DNA of 64,000 nt. It comes from Holophagales bacterium. GTDB taxonomy: Bacteria; Acidobacteriota; Thermoanaerobaculia; UBA5066. Below, one piece after another: positions 17,771-28,300 of this stretch. The DNA is taken from assembly GCA_016719485.1 (NCBI GenBank), contig JADJZB010000025.1, forward strand, positions 1 through 64,000. Direction: 5' to 3'. The position numbers were made by a program, and so were the translations under genes. The notes under the pieces were generated by a model, which was not told where the DNA came from, did no database searches, and saw only the letters and a list, made by a program, of their open reading frames with translations. The first letter of the stretch is position 1. Every line of letters begins with the position of its first letter.

Positions 17771-19989
17771 GCGGTCGTCTCCATCATTCTCTCGAAGGCC
17801 TCCTCGGAGGCCTGCCTGAGAGTCGAAACGGAAACGTCGAGGACGGCATTCCCGCTCACGCTCACCCGGAGGACGTCTTTCGTCACGCGCCCGAGGAAGG
17901 CCGTCGGGACCCCGTGCCGCCGGGCCGCCTCGAGCACGATCTTCTCGTTGCCCGGAGGGAAGGAGACGACGACGCGCGGCGTGGACTGGGAGAAGAGGTA
18001 GACCGTCGGCAGGAGCGCCGTCTCGACGTTCAGGTCGGCTCCGAGCCCGTTCGGGATGCACGCCTCGGCGAGCGCGACGCCGAGGCCGCCTTCGGAGACG
18101 TCGTGCGCCGAGGAGAGGAGCCCGTCGGTCGCCAGGTCGCACAGGAGGTCGACGAGGGAGCGGACGCCGAGGAGGTCGAGACGGGGGCAGGGACCCTCGT
18201 CGCGGCCGAGGACGGTGGCGAGGTACTCGCTGCGCCCCAGCTCGTCGCGGGTCTCGCCGAAGAGGGCCACCACGTCGTGCTCGGCGGCGAAGGCGTGCGG
18301 CACCGCGCGCGCGACGTCCTCGAGGAGGCCCACCATCCCGACGGTGGGCGTCGGGAGGATCGACTCGCCGTCGGTCTCGTTGTAGAGCGAGACGTTGCCC
18401 GAGACGACCGGCGTCTCGAGCGCACGGCAGGCGAGGGAGAGCCCCTTCACCGCCGCGGCGAGCTGGCCCATGATCTCCGGCCGCTCGGGGTTGCCGAAGT
18501 TGAGGCAGTCGGTGACGGCGAGCGGCCGCGCGCCCGTGCAGGCGACGTTCAGGGCCGCCTCGGCCACGGCGTGCGCGGCGCCGCGCATCGGGTCGGCGAA
18601 GCAGTAGCGCGGGTTGACGTCGGCCGTGAGCGCCAGCCCCTTTTTCGTTCCCTTCACGCGCAGGACGGCCGCGTCTCCCGGCGGTCCGCACACCGTGTTC
18701 GTCCTCACGCTCCGGTCGTACTGTCGCCAGATCCAGGCCTTGCTGCAGAGGTTCGGAGAGGCGAGGAGGACGAGCAGGGCCGTCCTCTCGTCGGGTGCGC
18801 CATAGAGGTCGACCGCGCCCTCCATCGGCGCGAGCGGCTCGGCGAGCGTCCAGGGACGGCGGTAGACGGGCGCGTCGTCGACGAGCGGCGCCACGGGCAG
18901 GTCGGCCGCGACCTCGCCGTGCCAGTGGAGGACCATGCGCGGCTCCCCCGTCACCTCGCCGATCTCGGCGACGTCGAGGCCCCACTTCTCGAAGACCTCG
19001 ATGACTTCGCGCTCGCGCCCCTTCTTCGTGACGAGGAGCATCCGCTCCTGCGACTCGGAGAGCATCAGCTCGTAGGGCGTCATTCCGGCCTCGCGCATCG
19101 GGACCCGGTCGAGGTCGAGGCGCATGCCGACGTCGCCGCGCGCGCACATCTCGAAGGAGGACGACGTGAGACCCGCAGCCCCCATGTCCTGGATGGCGAC
19201 GACGGCGTCGCCCTCGAGCACCTCGAGGACCGCCTCCAGGAGGAGCTTCTCGGCGAACGGGTCCCCGACCTGGACCGTGGGGCGGCGTTTGGCCTTTTCG
19301 TCGTCGAAGACGTCGGACGCCATCGAAGCGCCGTGGATGCCGTCGCGGCCCGTCTTCGAGCCGGCGTAGAGGACCGGGTTGCCGACCCCCGAGGCTTTCG
19401 CCTTGAAGATCCTGTCGTGGCGGACGAGGCCGACCGCCATCACGTTCACGAGGATGTTCCCGTTGTACGTCGGGTGGAAGAACGTCGACCCGCCGACGGT
19501 CGGGATGCCGATGCAGTTGCCGTAGCCGCCGACACCGCGGACGACGCCGTCGATGAGGCCGTGCATCCGCGGCGCGCCCGGATCACCGAAGAAGAGCGGG
19601 TCGAGGACGGCGATGGGCCGCGCCCCCATCGTGAAGATGTCGCGCAGGATGCCGCCGACCCCCGTCGCCGCCCCCTGGTAGGGCTCGATGAAGGAGGGGT
19701 GGTTGTGCGACTCCATCTTGAAGACCACCGCGAGGCCGTCGCCGATGTCGACCGCCCCCGCGTTCTCGCCCGGTCCCTGGACGACGCGCTTTCCCGTCGT
19801 CGGGAGGTCGCGGAGGAAGACCTTCGACGACTTGTAGGAGCAGTGCTCGCTCCAGAGGGCCGAGAAGATGCCGAGCTCGACGAGGTTGGGCTCGCGGCCC
19901 AGGGCCGCGAGGATCCGGTCGTACTCCTCCGGGGTGAGCTTGTGCTCGGCGAGGAGGCCGGGGGTGATCGTCGGGGCGATGGATCCCAT
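17767..19989 (-). CDS. purL: Phosphoribosylformylglycinamidine synthase subunit PurL
   Basis: It makes FGAM from FGAR, ATP and glutamine-derived ammonia in purine synthesis, together with PurQ and PurS, which are not in the window. At 740 residues this is the small PurL type. Motifs are SEHCSYKSSK, GPGENAGAVDIG, FKMESHNHPSFIEP, GAATGVGGILRDIFTMGA, YGNCIGIPTVGG, IQDMGAAGL and SSAHDVSEGGLGVALAE. The start is the ATG at 19989 (MGSIAPTIT), because a TAAACT -10 box ends 8 bases upstream; an in-frame extension to 20109 is not supported. It heads an operon with redoxin, thioredoxin and heptose genes, an unusual grouping. It is divergent from the aminotransferase gene. Confidence 0.96.
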   Translation of the reverse strand: MGSIAPTITPGLLAEHKLTPEEYDRILAALGREPNLVELGIFSALWSEHCSYKSSKVFLRDLPTTGKRVVQGPGENAGAVDIGDGLAVVFKMESHNHPSFIEPYQGAATGVGGILRDIFTMGARPIAVLDPLFFGDPGAPRMHGLIDGVVRGVGGYGNCIGIPTVGGSTFFHPTYNGNILVNVMAVGLVRHDRIFKAKASGVGNPVLYAGSKTGRDGIHGASMASDVFDDEKAKRRPTVQVGDPFAEKLLLEAVLEVLEGDAVVAIQDMGAAGLTSSSFEMCARGDVGMRLDLDRVPMREAGMTPYELMLSESQERMLLVTKKGREREVIEVFEKWGLDVAEIGEVTGEPRMVLHWHGEVAADLPVAPLVDDAPVYRRPWTLAEPLAPMEGAVDLYGAPDERTALLVLLASPNLCSKAWIWRQYDRSVRTNTVCGPPGDAAVLRVKGTKKGLALTADVNPRYCFADPMRGAAHAVAEAALNVACTGARPLAVTDCLNFGNPERPEIMGQLAAAVKGLSLACRALETPVVSGNVSLYNETDGESILPTPTVGMVGLLEDVARAVPHAFAAEHDVVALFGETRDELGRSEYLATVLGRDEGPCPRLDLLGVRSLVDLLCDLATDGLLSSAHDVSEGGLGVALAEACIPNGLGADLNVETALLPTVYLFSQSTPRVVVSFPPGNEKIVLEAARRHGVPTAFLGRVTKDVLRVSVSGNAVLDVSVSTLRQASEEAFERMMETTA

Positions 19990-19997
19990 GGCGCGAG

Positions 19998-20003
19998 AGT
20001 TTA
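19998..20003 (-). promoter_or_regulatory. -10 box TAAACT, leaderless-type, for purL
   Basis: TAAACT followed by eight bases (CTCGCGCC) and the ATG at 19989. There is no ribosome-binding site. Confidence 0.55.
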
Positions 20004-20032
20004 CCCGCGCCCTCCGGAGGGACCGGCGAGGG

Positions 20033-20038
20033 TAACCT
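20033..20038 (+). promoter_or_regulatory. -10 box TAACCT, leaderless-type, for the aminotransferase
   Basis: TAACCT followed by seven bases (CCGCGGG) and the ATG at 20046. It faces away from the purL box across 29 bases, so this gap is a compact divergent promoter pair. Confidence 0.5.
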
Positions 20039-20045
20039 CCGCGGG

Positions 20046-21242
20046 ATGTTCTCGACGAGAACCCCTCCGCCCGGCGCCTGGAACCGGCTGACGAGGGCGC
20101 TCGGTACACACCCCCGGCCGGTCCTCGACCTGACGGCCACGAATCCGACGACGGCGGGGCTCGACGTCGGCGCCTCGCCCGCCCTGGCCCTTCTCGCTGA
20201 CCCGCGGGGAGGGCTCTACTCGCCCGATCCGTGCGGCCTCCTCTCCGCGCGGAAGGCGGTCTCGGGGTACTACGCGAACCGGGGTGTCGCGGCCGATCCG
20301 GAGCGGATCGTCCTCACGGCGTCGTCGAGCGAGGCCTACGGCTGGCTCTTCAAGCTCCTCGCCGCGCCGGGAGACGCCGTCCTCGTGCCGGCTCCGAGCT
20401 ACCCGCTCCTCGACGCCCTCGCCGCGCTCGAGGGGGTCGAGCTCGTCCGCTACCGCCTTCCCGCCGAGGATCGCTGGGCCGTCCACGCGAGCCTCGTCGA
20501 GGAGGCGGCCGACCGGGTCGTCGCGGCCGGGCGACGGGTCGCCGCGGTGGTCGTCGTGAACCCGAACAACCCCACCGGCACGTCCGTCTCCCGCGCCGAG
20601 CTCGGAGCGCTCGCGTCGCTCGCCGCGCGGCGTGGATTCGCGATCGTCTCCGACGAGGTCTTCCTCGACTTCCGCTTCGAGGACCGAGCCGGCGACGTGC
20701 ACGTCGCCGCGGCGGATGAGGGAACGGCGGGCCAGGCGCTCGTCTTCTCCCTCGGCGGCCTCTCGAAGTCCGCCGCCCTGCCGCAGCTGAAGCTCGGGTG
20801 GATCCTGGCGAACGGGCCCGCCCCGATCCTCTCCGAGGCGCTCGAGCGGCTCGCCTGGATCGCCGATGCGTACCTCTCCGTCGCCACGCCCGTCCAGCTC
20901 GCGCTCCCGGGACTCCTGGCGTGGGGCGACGAGGCGGTCCGCGCCCTGCGCACCCGTCTCCTTTCAAACCACGCCGCGCTGACCCAGGCCTTTTCGGGGG
21001 GTTCCGAGACGACGGTCTCGCCGCTGTCCGCCGGCTGGTCCGCCGTCCTGAGGCTTCCTGCGATCGAGCCCGAGGAGGCGCTCGTCCTCCGCCTCCTCGA
21101 CGAGGAGGACCTCCTCGTCCACCCCGGCTATTTCTTCGACTTCCCGCGGGAGGCGTTCCTCGTCGTCTCGCTCCTGCCGCCCGGGGAGACGTTCCGCGAC
21201 GGGGTCGCGCGGCTCGCGCGCGGAGTCTCTGCCCGACGCTGA
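20046..21242 (+). CDS. PLP-dependent aminotransferase, class I/II
   Basis: 398 residues, fold type I. Motifs are LTASSSEAYGWLFKLLAAPGD (PLP phosphate side), PAPSYPLLD, VVVVNPNNPTGT, IVSDEVFLDFRF (Asp to the pyridine N and Tyr/Phe position) and SLGGLSKSAALPQLKLGW, which carries the PLP lysine. It resembles aspartate/alanine-type or LL-DAP-type aminotransferases; the substrate cannot be assigned. It is a single-gene unit by position, convergent with the DUF4198 gene. No N-terminal leader. Confidence 0.92.
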   Translation: MFSTRTPPPGAWNRLTRALGTHPRPVLDLTATNPTTAGLDVGASPALALLADPRGGLYSPDPCGLLSARKAVSGYYANRGVAADPERIVLTASSSEAYGWLFKLLAAPGDAVLVPAPSYPLLDALAALEGVELVRYRLPAEDRWAVHASLVEEAADRVVAAGRRVAAVVVVNPNNPTGTSVSRAELGALASLAARRGFAIVSDEVFLDFRFEDRAGDVHVAAADEGTAGQALVFSLGGLSKSAALPQLKLGWILANGPAPILSEALERLAWIADAYLSVATPVQLALPGLLAWGDEAVRALRTRLLSNHAALTQAFSGGSETTVSPLSAGWSAVLRLPAIEPEEALVLRLLDEEDLLVHPGYFFDFPREAFLVVSLLPPGETFRDGVARLARGVSARR

Positions 21243-21267
21243 GCAGGAAGGCGGACGCGCCTCAGCG
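21237..21267. terminator. Short hairpin between convergent genes
   Basis: CGCTGAG pairs with CTCAGCG (7 bp, 17-base loop), overlapping both stop codons. No T run; a weak candidate for a shared terminator. Confidence 0.3.
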
Positions 21268-22305
21268 CGGCTTCGGCTTCGGGGCGGCGGACTTCTTCGT
21301 CGGGGCTTTCCCCGGCGCGGGCGACGGCGCGGGCGCCCGCGGCAGGACGAGGAGCGCGAGCGTGGACTGCTGCACCTCCCAGTCCGCTTTCTTCCAGGCC
21401 TCGCCCCGGGCGCGGTCGGCCTTCCCCGTGCGGCGGACGGCGGCCGTGGCGAGGAGGAGGCGCCCTTCGTTCTCGAGAGGGAGCGAGACGACGCCGTGCG
21501 CGTCGGCCTCCACGACCGCCGGCGTCTCCTTCCCCGGCGCCCAGGCCCTGACGACGGCTCCCGGCGCGGGCTTCCCGTCGAGGAAGACCGAAACCGGCAG
21601 GGTCGTCCCTGCGCGGAGAGGAAGAGGCGGAACCCTCGCGACGATCTCGAGCGGGAGACCGAGGGGCTCGTCCGTTCCGGCGGCCGGGTCGGCGGGCGAG
21701 GCCGAGCGCGGTGGCGCAAGGACTCCCGCGAACGCGCGGGCGCCCTCCACCGCGACGATCCTCGCGGCTTTCTTCGTCTCTTTCTTCTTCGTCCGTTCGG
21801 CGATCGCGGCCGTCGCTCCCGCATCTCGCAGGAACGCCTCGAACTCCGCGGCCTCCACCGTCCGCGCCTCGGGCGCCAGCAGGATTCCGAGCGTCGCGAG
21901 GCCCTGCCCCGCCCAGGTCGCCTCGAGTCGCGTCACGGGGCCGTCGGCTTTCGCGGAGGTGAGCGGCATGGGCCGCCCCGCGCCGAGCCTCACGAACGAC
22001 CGGTCGATCCTCTCGGGGGAAACCGCGCTCCCGGGCTCCGGGAAGCGCGCTCCCGTCGTCAGCTCGACGAAGGAGCTCTCTCCCGACAGGGTGGTCGGGA
22101 ACGGCAGCGGGGTCGCCGCGACGGCCGGGCGGGCCGGGCGGGCCCCCCGGCGCGCCGGAGGAGCAGCCTTCATCACGCTCTGCGGGAGGACGGGGTAGAG
22201 CCACGTCTCGGCGGCCGATCCCCGACCCGCGATCGCGAAGAGCGCCACCGCGACCGCCGCCCTCGCCATCCTTCGGACCGCGCCGCCCCTGTTCCTCTCC
22301 GGCAT
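21262..22305 (-). CDS. Exported DUF4198-like protein
   Basis: About 347 residues with a signal peptide (AAVAVALFAIAGRGSA). The middle reads FVELTTGARFPEPGSAVSPERIDRS, and later LGLPLEIVARVPPLPL and LPVSVFLDGKPAPGAVVRAWAP, an Ig-like domain as in DUF4198 proteins. Those are often found near metal (Ni/Co/Cu) uptake genes, although no such gene is seen here. The tail is rich in Pro, Ala and Lys (after about residue 315), suggesting a charged surface segment. Start ATG at 22305 with GGAGG upstream; a GTG at 22308 is also possible. A TAGAAT box lies 24 bases before the GTG. Probably periplasmic. The function is not established. Confidence 0.7.
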   Translation of the reverse strand: MPERNRGGAVRRMARAAVAVALFAIAGRGSAAETWLYPVLPQSVMKAAPPARRGARPARPAVAATPLPFPTTLSGESSFVELTTGARFPEPGSAVSPERIDRSFVRLGAGRPMPLTSAKADGPVTRLEATWAGQGLATLGILLAPEARTVEAAEFEAFLRDAGATAAIAERTKKKETKKAARIVAVEGARAFAGVLAPPRSASPADPAAGTDEPLGLPLEIVARVPPLPLRAGTTLPVSVFLDGKPAPGAVVRAWAPGKETPAVVEADAHGVVSLPLENEGRLLLATAAVRRTGKADRARGEAWKKADWEVQQSTLALLVLPRAPAPSPAPGKAPTKKSAAPKPKPR

Positions 22306-22332
22306 CACTTCGTCCTCCCCGAGCCGCCGGTG

Positions 22333-22383
22333 ATTCTAGGGCCGCGCGGCGCCCGGATCCCCGCCGGATCGAGACCCTAGAAT
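22333..22383. promoter_or_regulatory. Divergent promoter with mirrored TAGAAT boxes
   Basis: A perfect 9-bp inverted repeat, ATTCTAGGG (22333-22341) and CCCTAGAAT (22375-22383), places a TAGAAT -10 box outward on each side. The plus box ends 6 bases before the ATG of the TamB-BamA fusion (leaderless-type). The minus box serves the DUF4198 gene with a longer leader that holds GGAGG. No clear -35 is visible for either. Confidence 0.5.
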
Positions 22384-22389
22384 CGAAGG

Positions 22390-25300
22390 ATGGCGCGCGG
22401 CATCCACTCTCCCCGGTCCCGCGCCCGGCGCGCCACGATCAAGGCGCTCGTCGTCGTCGCGCTCCTATCCCCCGCGGCGCTCCTCTTCCTCCTCTACCGA
22501 CCCGGTGTGCAGGCCCGCCTCCTCGCGACGGCGCTGAGGCGGGCCGAGGATGCGACCGGTCTCGCCCTCTACGCACGAACGGTGGAGATGGACCCCCTGC
22601 GGGGGCGCCTGGTCCTCCGCGGCGTCGGCGCAGCAGTCCTCGGGGCGCGTCCGTTCCTGACGGCCGAAGAGGCCGAGATCCAGATCGACGTGGGCGAGGG
22701 GTTCCGCCGGCGCCTCCACGTGCGGCACCTGGTCGCCGAAGGGGTCCGCATCGACCTCTCGGCGCCGCTCCCTGCGTCGCGGGGCGCGTCCGCGAGAGAC
22801 CTGACGTTTCTCTCCACGGCCGAGATAGACCACATCCGCGTGGAAATCGCGTCGTTCGTGTCCGGGCCGCTCCCGGCCTCTCTTCGGGAGGTGGCGCTGG
22901 AAGCGAGGCTCGAGAACGCGGGGCTGAAGGGAAACCTCCACGGCGGCACGCTCAGCCTGCAGGGGGACCTCCCCGCCGTCGTCGTCGATCGACCGGGACC
23001 GCTCCGGCTCACGGCGGCCGGAAACGTCGTGCTCTCGCTGAGCGCTGCCGGAGAGATCGGGCTCACGGCGCTCCACCTCGCGGGCGAGGGTTTCACCGCG
23101 TCGGCCTGGGGCGGAGCAGGCCTCTCCTCCGAGGCGCCGATCGCCCTCCACGCCGAGGTGAGCGCAGAGACCGCGAAGGTCGCACCCGAGCTGGGGACCA
23201 CGGGAACGCTTCACCTCGTGGCGGATCTCGGCGGGAGCCGCTCCGCGCTCTCGGCCACCCTGGCCGTCGACGGGAAGGACGTGAAGACCCCCTACGTCGC
23301 CCTCGAGACGGTGACCGTGAAGGCGCGTTTCGAGGACCAGACTCTCTTCGTCGAGGCGGCACGGACGGATCTGCAGCCCGGCGGGCGCATCGAGGGAGAG
23401 GGTCGATTCGATCTCGACGAGGGCGCCGGGACCTGGACGCTCCGGGCCGCGCGCCTCCCCGACGGACTTCTCGACGGGATCGCCGACGAGGCGACGCGGA
23501 CCCGCTGGGGCATCGCCGACACCGAGCTCGACGGCACTGCGACGGCGAGGCACGGGCGGGGCGACCCGCTCCCGCTCTCGGTCGACACCGAGCTGTCGCT
23601 CTCCCGCGCTGGAAAGTCCCTCGCGACGGTCAAGGGCCGCCTCGAGTCCCGCGGCGTGACCACGCTCGACCTGGCAGCGACGTTCCTCCCCGACTCTCCC
23701 GGCGAGCGACGCGCGGAGGGAAGCCTCCGGGCGCCGACCCTCGCGGGCCTCGCGTCGGGCCGTCTCGCCGACGGACGGCTCCGCGTCTTCGCACCCGACC
23801 TCGCCGAGGCCTGGGCCGAGCTGCACGTGCTCTTCCCCTCGCTCGTGGTCGCGGCTCCGGAAGGAGTCGACCTCGGAGGAGGAATCCGGCTCGACGTCGA
23901 GGGCACGGGACCACTGCGCGCGCTGCGGCTGGACGCCGAAGGGGCATTCGACCCGGCACGGGGGGGCTCGCTGTCGTTCCGCGCGGTCGCCGACGCCGGC
24001 CGCCGCCGGGTCGAAGGGACCGTCTCGGCATCCGGCCTCTCGATCGGCACCGTCCGTCCCGGCGCGACCGGGCTCGCATCGGCCGACGCCACGTTCACGC
24101 TGGGTCCGAAACAGCGGGACGTTCGCGTCACCCTCGACGCAGCCGGCCTCTGTCTCGCCGAGGAGCTGCCCTTCCTCGAGGCGCTCCACGCCACGCTCGA
24201 GGCCGATGGCCGGGAGCTGCGGATCGTCGATCTCGCCGCCACCAGCCCGGAGGTGCCCGGGGCCGGGTCCGGCCTCGCCCACCTCGAGGCCTCAGGGCGC
24301 GTTTCCCTCACGGAAGCCTTCCGCGACGCCGACCTCGACGCCTTCGTTTCCGCGGGGGAGCTCTCGGCCGAGGCGCACGCCCTCCTGCGCGACGGTGTCC
24401 TCGCGCTCGACGTTCCGCGTGCAGGCCGGCCGGGTCTCGAAGCGGCCCTCTCCGCGCGCCTCCCGCTCGGTGCCCTGCGCGACGTTCCCGCCGTGGCCTC
24501 CCATCTCCCGCCGGGCCTTCCCGAGGGACCGCTCGAGCTGACGTTAGATGCGCCGGGCTTCGACTCCTGCGCTCTCGCGGCGTCCCTTCCGGCGGGCACC
24601 GACGTCGTCCCCGTTTCCGGCAACCTTCGCGTCTTCGCGACGATCCCCCTGGCGGATCCGTTCGGCGGCACCGCGACGGTCGAGCTCGAAGGCGCGTCCC
24701 TGGAGACGCCCGCGGGCCGGCTCGCCGTTCCCAGCACGGCGCGCGTCACCCTCGAGGGCGGCCGGCTCTCTCTCGAGCCGGTCACCGTCGACGGGGAGCG
24801 GACGTCGTTCCTCCTCTCCGCCTCGGCCGACCTCGTGCCCGGCGCACGCCCTGGCGCGGCCCTCGCGGGGCTCGTGTCGCACGTCGCCGTGACGGCCGGC
24901 GGCCGGGCCGACGCGGCGCTCCTCACCCCTTTCCTGGCGGGGGGAGCGGCCTCGGGCGAGATCGCGCTCGAGGCCAAAGTGGCGGGACCGCCGGACGCGC
25001 TGGAGGGGCGCGTCTTCCTCGACGGCAAGGGCTCGCGCTTCTCGTGGCCGCTGGCCTGGCCGACCGAGATCCGGGACCCGCTCCTGGAGGCCGACCTGAC
25101 GCCCGGAACGGCTTCGCTCACCCGCGGCGAGGCGCTCCTCAACGGCGGTCCGCTCCTCCTCTCGGGCGGCTGGTACCGGGGCGGCGGGACGACGCTGACG
25201 GCCCTCTTCGCCGACGTGCGGTACCGCCTCGCCTACGGCCTCGCCGCGACCCTCTCGGGCGAGCTGACGTTCGACGTGATCGAGGACGCGAGGAGGATCT

Positions 25301-28300
25301 CCGGGACCGTCACGCTCGACCGCGGGCTTCTCGAGAGGGACATCGACCTCGACCGCGAGATCCTCGCGCGCGTCCTCGCTCCTCCCGAGGCGACCGGGAC
25401 CGAGAAATCCCTCCTCGACACGCTCGCGCTCGACATCGGCATCGAGACCGCCTCCGGGGTGAGGATCCGCAACAACGTGGCCGACCTGTCCGCCTCCTGG
25501 AGCCGGCTCGAGGTCACGGGCACCGCCCGGCGGCCGGTCGTCCGCGGCCGGATCGACGTCGGGAAGAACGGTCTGGTCTTCGCCTACGGTCAGGCCTTCC
25601 GCGTCGACAAGGGCGTCATCACCTACACCGGGAACCCCGCCACCGATCCGCGTCTCGATTTCGTCACGACCTCCTCGCTCCAGGACGACAGCGTCGTCGC
25701 CCGCCGCGCGAGCGGCGACGTCTTCGAGTCGACGCTCGAGTCCTTCCGGCAGGGAGGGACCGGCGCACGCGGAGAGGCGGATGCCGCCGCAAGGCTGGCC
25801 TGGGGCCTCGCGGGCTACTACAGCGCGCGCCTCGCGTCGACGCTCGGCCAGGCCCTCGGCCAGGTCGCCGTCTCGGCGCGCCCCGTGTTCGTCCTCGGCG
25901 AGACCGACCCGACCGCGCGGCTCACGCTCTCGCGGGAGTTCTCGCGGAACGTGACGCTCGCGGCGTCCTTCGACCTCCGAAACGCGCAGAGGCAGACGTG
26001 GGTCGTCGACGTGCACCGTCTCAGGAGGCTCCCTCCGGTCGGCTTCCAGCTCTTCACCGACGACGACGGGAGCTGGGGCGGCACGCTGCAGCAGCGCATC
26101 GAGCTCGGGGGAACGCGCGCACGAGGCGCCGACCCCGACGCGCCGCTCCTCGGCGCGGTACGGGCCTCGACTCCGGACGGCATTCCCCGGCGCGGCTTCC
26201 TCGCGTCGCTCGGCCTCACGCGCGGCGCGCCGGCGACGCGCGACGCCCTCTTCGACGCCCAGATCGACGCCGAGGCCTGGCTTCGCGGGAAGGGCTGGCC
26301 CGAGGCCCAGGTGTTCCTGAGAACCGTTCCGTCGCGTAAGGCGGGGCGGGTCGACGTCGAGGCGTCCCTCGACCCCGGCCCGCGGGTCGTCGTGGAGTTC
26401 GAGGGCGATCCGCTGCCGGCCGCATCGCGCCGCGCCGTTGCCGGCCTCTATCGCACCGGGATCCTCGAGACGTCCGCGCTCGAGGAGATGAGCCTCGAGG
26501 CGCGCCGCGCTCTGCGCGCCCTCGGGCACCTCGACCCACGGACGGAGGCAAGCGCCACCGACGCGCCGGGAGGCCGTCGCGTCGTCGTCGCCGTGTCGGC
26601 CGGCCGACGGGTCGACATCGCCCGGATCTCCTTCACGGGCGTCTCCCCTGCGGAGGCGGTTTCGCTCGCCCGGCGCTTCGGCACACCCCTGGCCCGCGTG
26701 GAGCTGGCGGCAAGCCTCCCGAGCGCGGACGGACGGCTCGTGCAGGCATTGCGCGCCCTCGGTTATCCCAACGGCGCCCTCGTCCGGCGGGATCTCTCCG
26801 AGGACGGCGGGACCCTGACCGTCGACCTGGACCCTTCCCTTCCGTCCCTGGTCGACTCCGTGGAAGTCCGCGGCGTTGGGGACGAGGAGGCCCGCGACCT
26901 CGTGCGGCGAGTGCTGCTCTCCCCGGGAGAGCCGGCCGACGCCGACAAGGCTTCGCTCTCGGCCCTCGCCATGGAGGACGGTCTTCGCGAGCGCGGTTTT
27001 GCAGAGGCCCGCGTTCGGGTGGAGCTCTCCCCCGCCACGCCCGAGGACCCGCCCCGCATCGCCGCCGTCTTCACCGTCGAGGCCGGCCCCGCCGAGCGCG
27101 TCGGGACGGTTTCCGTCGAGGGGCTCTCACGCACGAGCGCGCGCTGGGCCCAGCGCGCCGCCGGGCTCGAGCCCGGGGGCGTCTTCCGGCAGGACGACCT
27201 CGCCCGCGCGCAGGCGGACGTCTTCGCCCTGGGCCTCTTCGAGAGCGTGAAGGCCTCGAGCGTCCCGCGCCCGGGCGGCGGCGTCGACGTCGTTCTCGCG
27301 GCCGAAGAACGCCCGCCGTTCTCGTTCGGCTACGGCGTCCGCTGGGAGAGCGACTCCGGGCTCGCCGCCGTCGTCGATGCCGTCGACCGCAACGTCCTCG
27401 GTCGCGGCGTCACGCTCGGGTTGCGCGGCCTCTACGATCCCGACGACAGGGCCGTCCGGGCGTTCGGGGGTCTTCCCGAGGGGCTCCTCGGGGTCGGTGT
27501 CGAAGGGTGGTACGAATGGCGCCGGACGTTCCGCGAGGGCCTTTTCAGCGACCGGCAGACCGACACGAGCGAGGCCTCCCTGCAGCTCTCGCGAACCCTC
27601 TCCGAAGGTCTCTCCGCCCGGCTGTACGGGAGGTACCGGACGTCCCGTATTTTCGAGGACGACCCCTTCTTTCCTCTCGACGTGACCATCGAGTACCCGT
27701 ACGTCGGCGGCGGGCTCGTCTGGGACAACCGGGAGGACCCCCTCCTCGGAACCCGGGGTCTCCTCGCGACCCTCGACCTCGAGACGAGCGGCGACTGGCT
27801 CGGGTCGAGCTTCTCGTACGCCCGCGCCTACGGGCAGGCCAGCTATTTCCGTCCGCTCTTCGGCCTCGGAGCGGGCCCCGTCGTCTGGGCCCAGTCGCTG
27901 CGGCTCGGGTTCGCGAAAGCCTTCCAGGGGCAGGTCCTGATCCCGGACGTCCGGTTTTACGCCGGCGGCTCCTATTCGGTACGGGGATACCCGACCGAGA
28001 GCCTCGGGCCCCGCGAAGACCTCGGCGGCGGGCTCTTCCCGACCGGGGGCTCGACTCTTCTCGTCCTCAACGAGGAGCTGCGCGTCCCCCTCCACCCGAT
28101 GCTCGTCGGCGTCGGCTTCTTCGACGTGGGCCAGGTCTGGGCCTCGTCGAGCGACTTCGGGCAAGGCCTCGCGACCTCGCTCGGGCTGGGCCTCAGGGCG
28201 CTCACGCCCATCGGCGTCCTGAGGCTCGACGGCGCCGTTCCTCTCGACCGCCGGCCCGGCGACCCGGCGTACAGGGTCTACTTCGGATTCGGCAACGCCT

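Noticed and set aside
17728..20091. 787-codon plus-strand open frame
   Set aside because: Antisense of purL, which has full family motifs; the shadow has none.
22465..24282. 605-codon minus-strand open frame opposite the TamB region
   Set aside because: Antisense shadow without motif, start signal or known domain.
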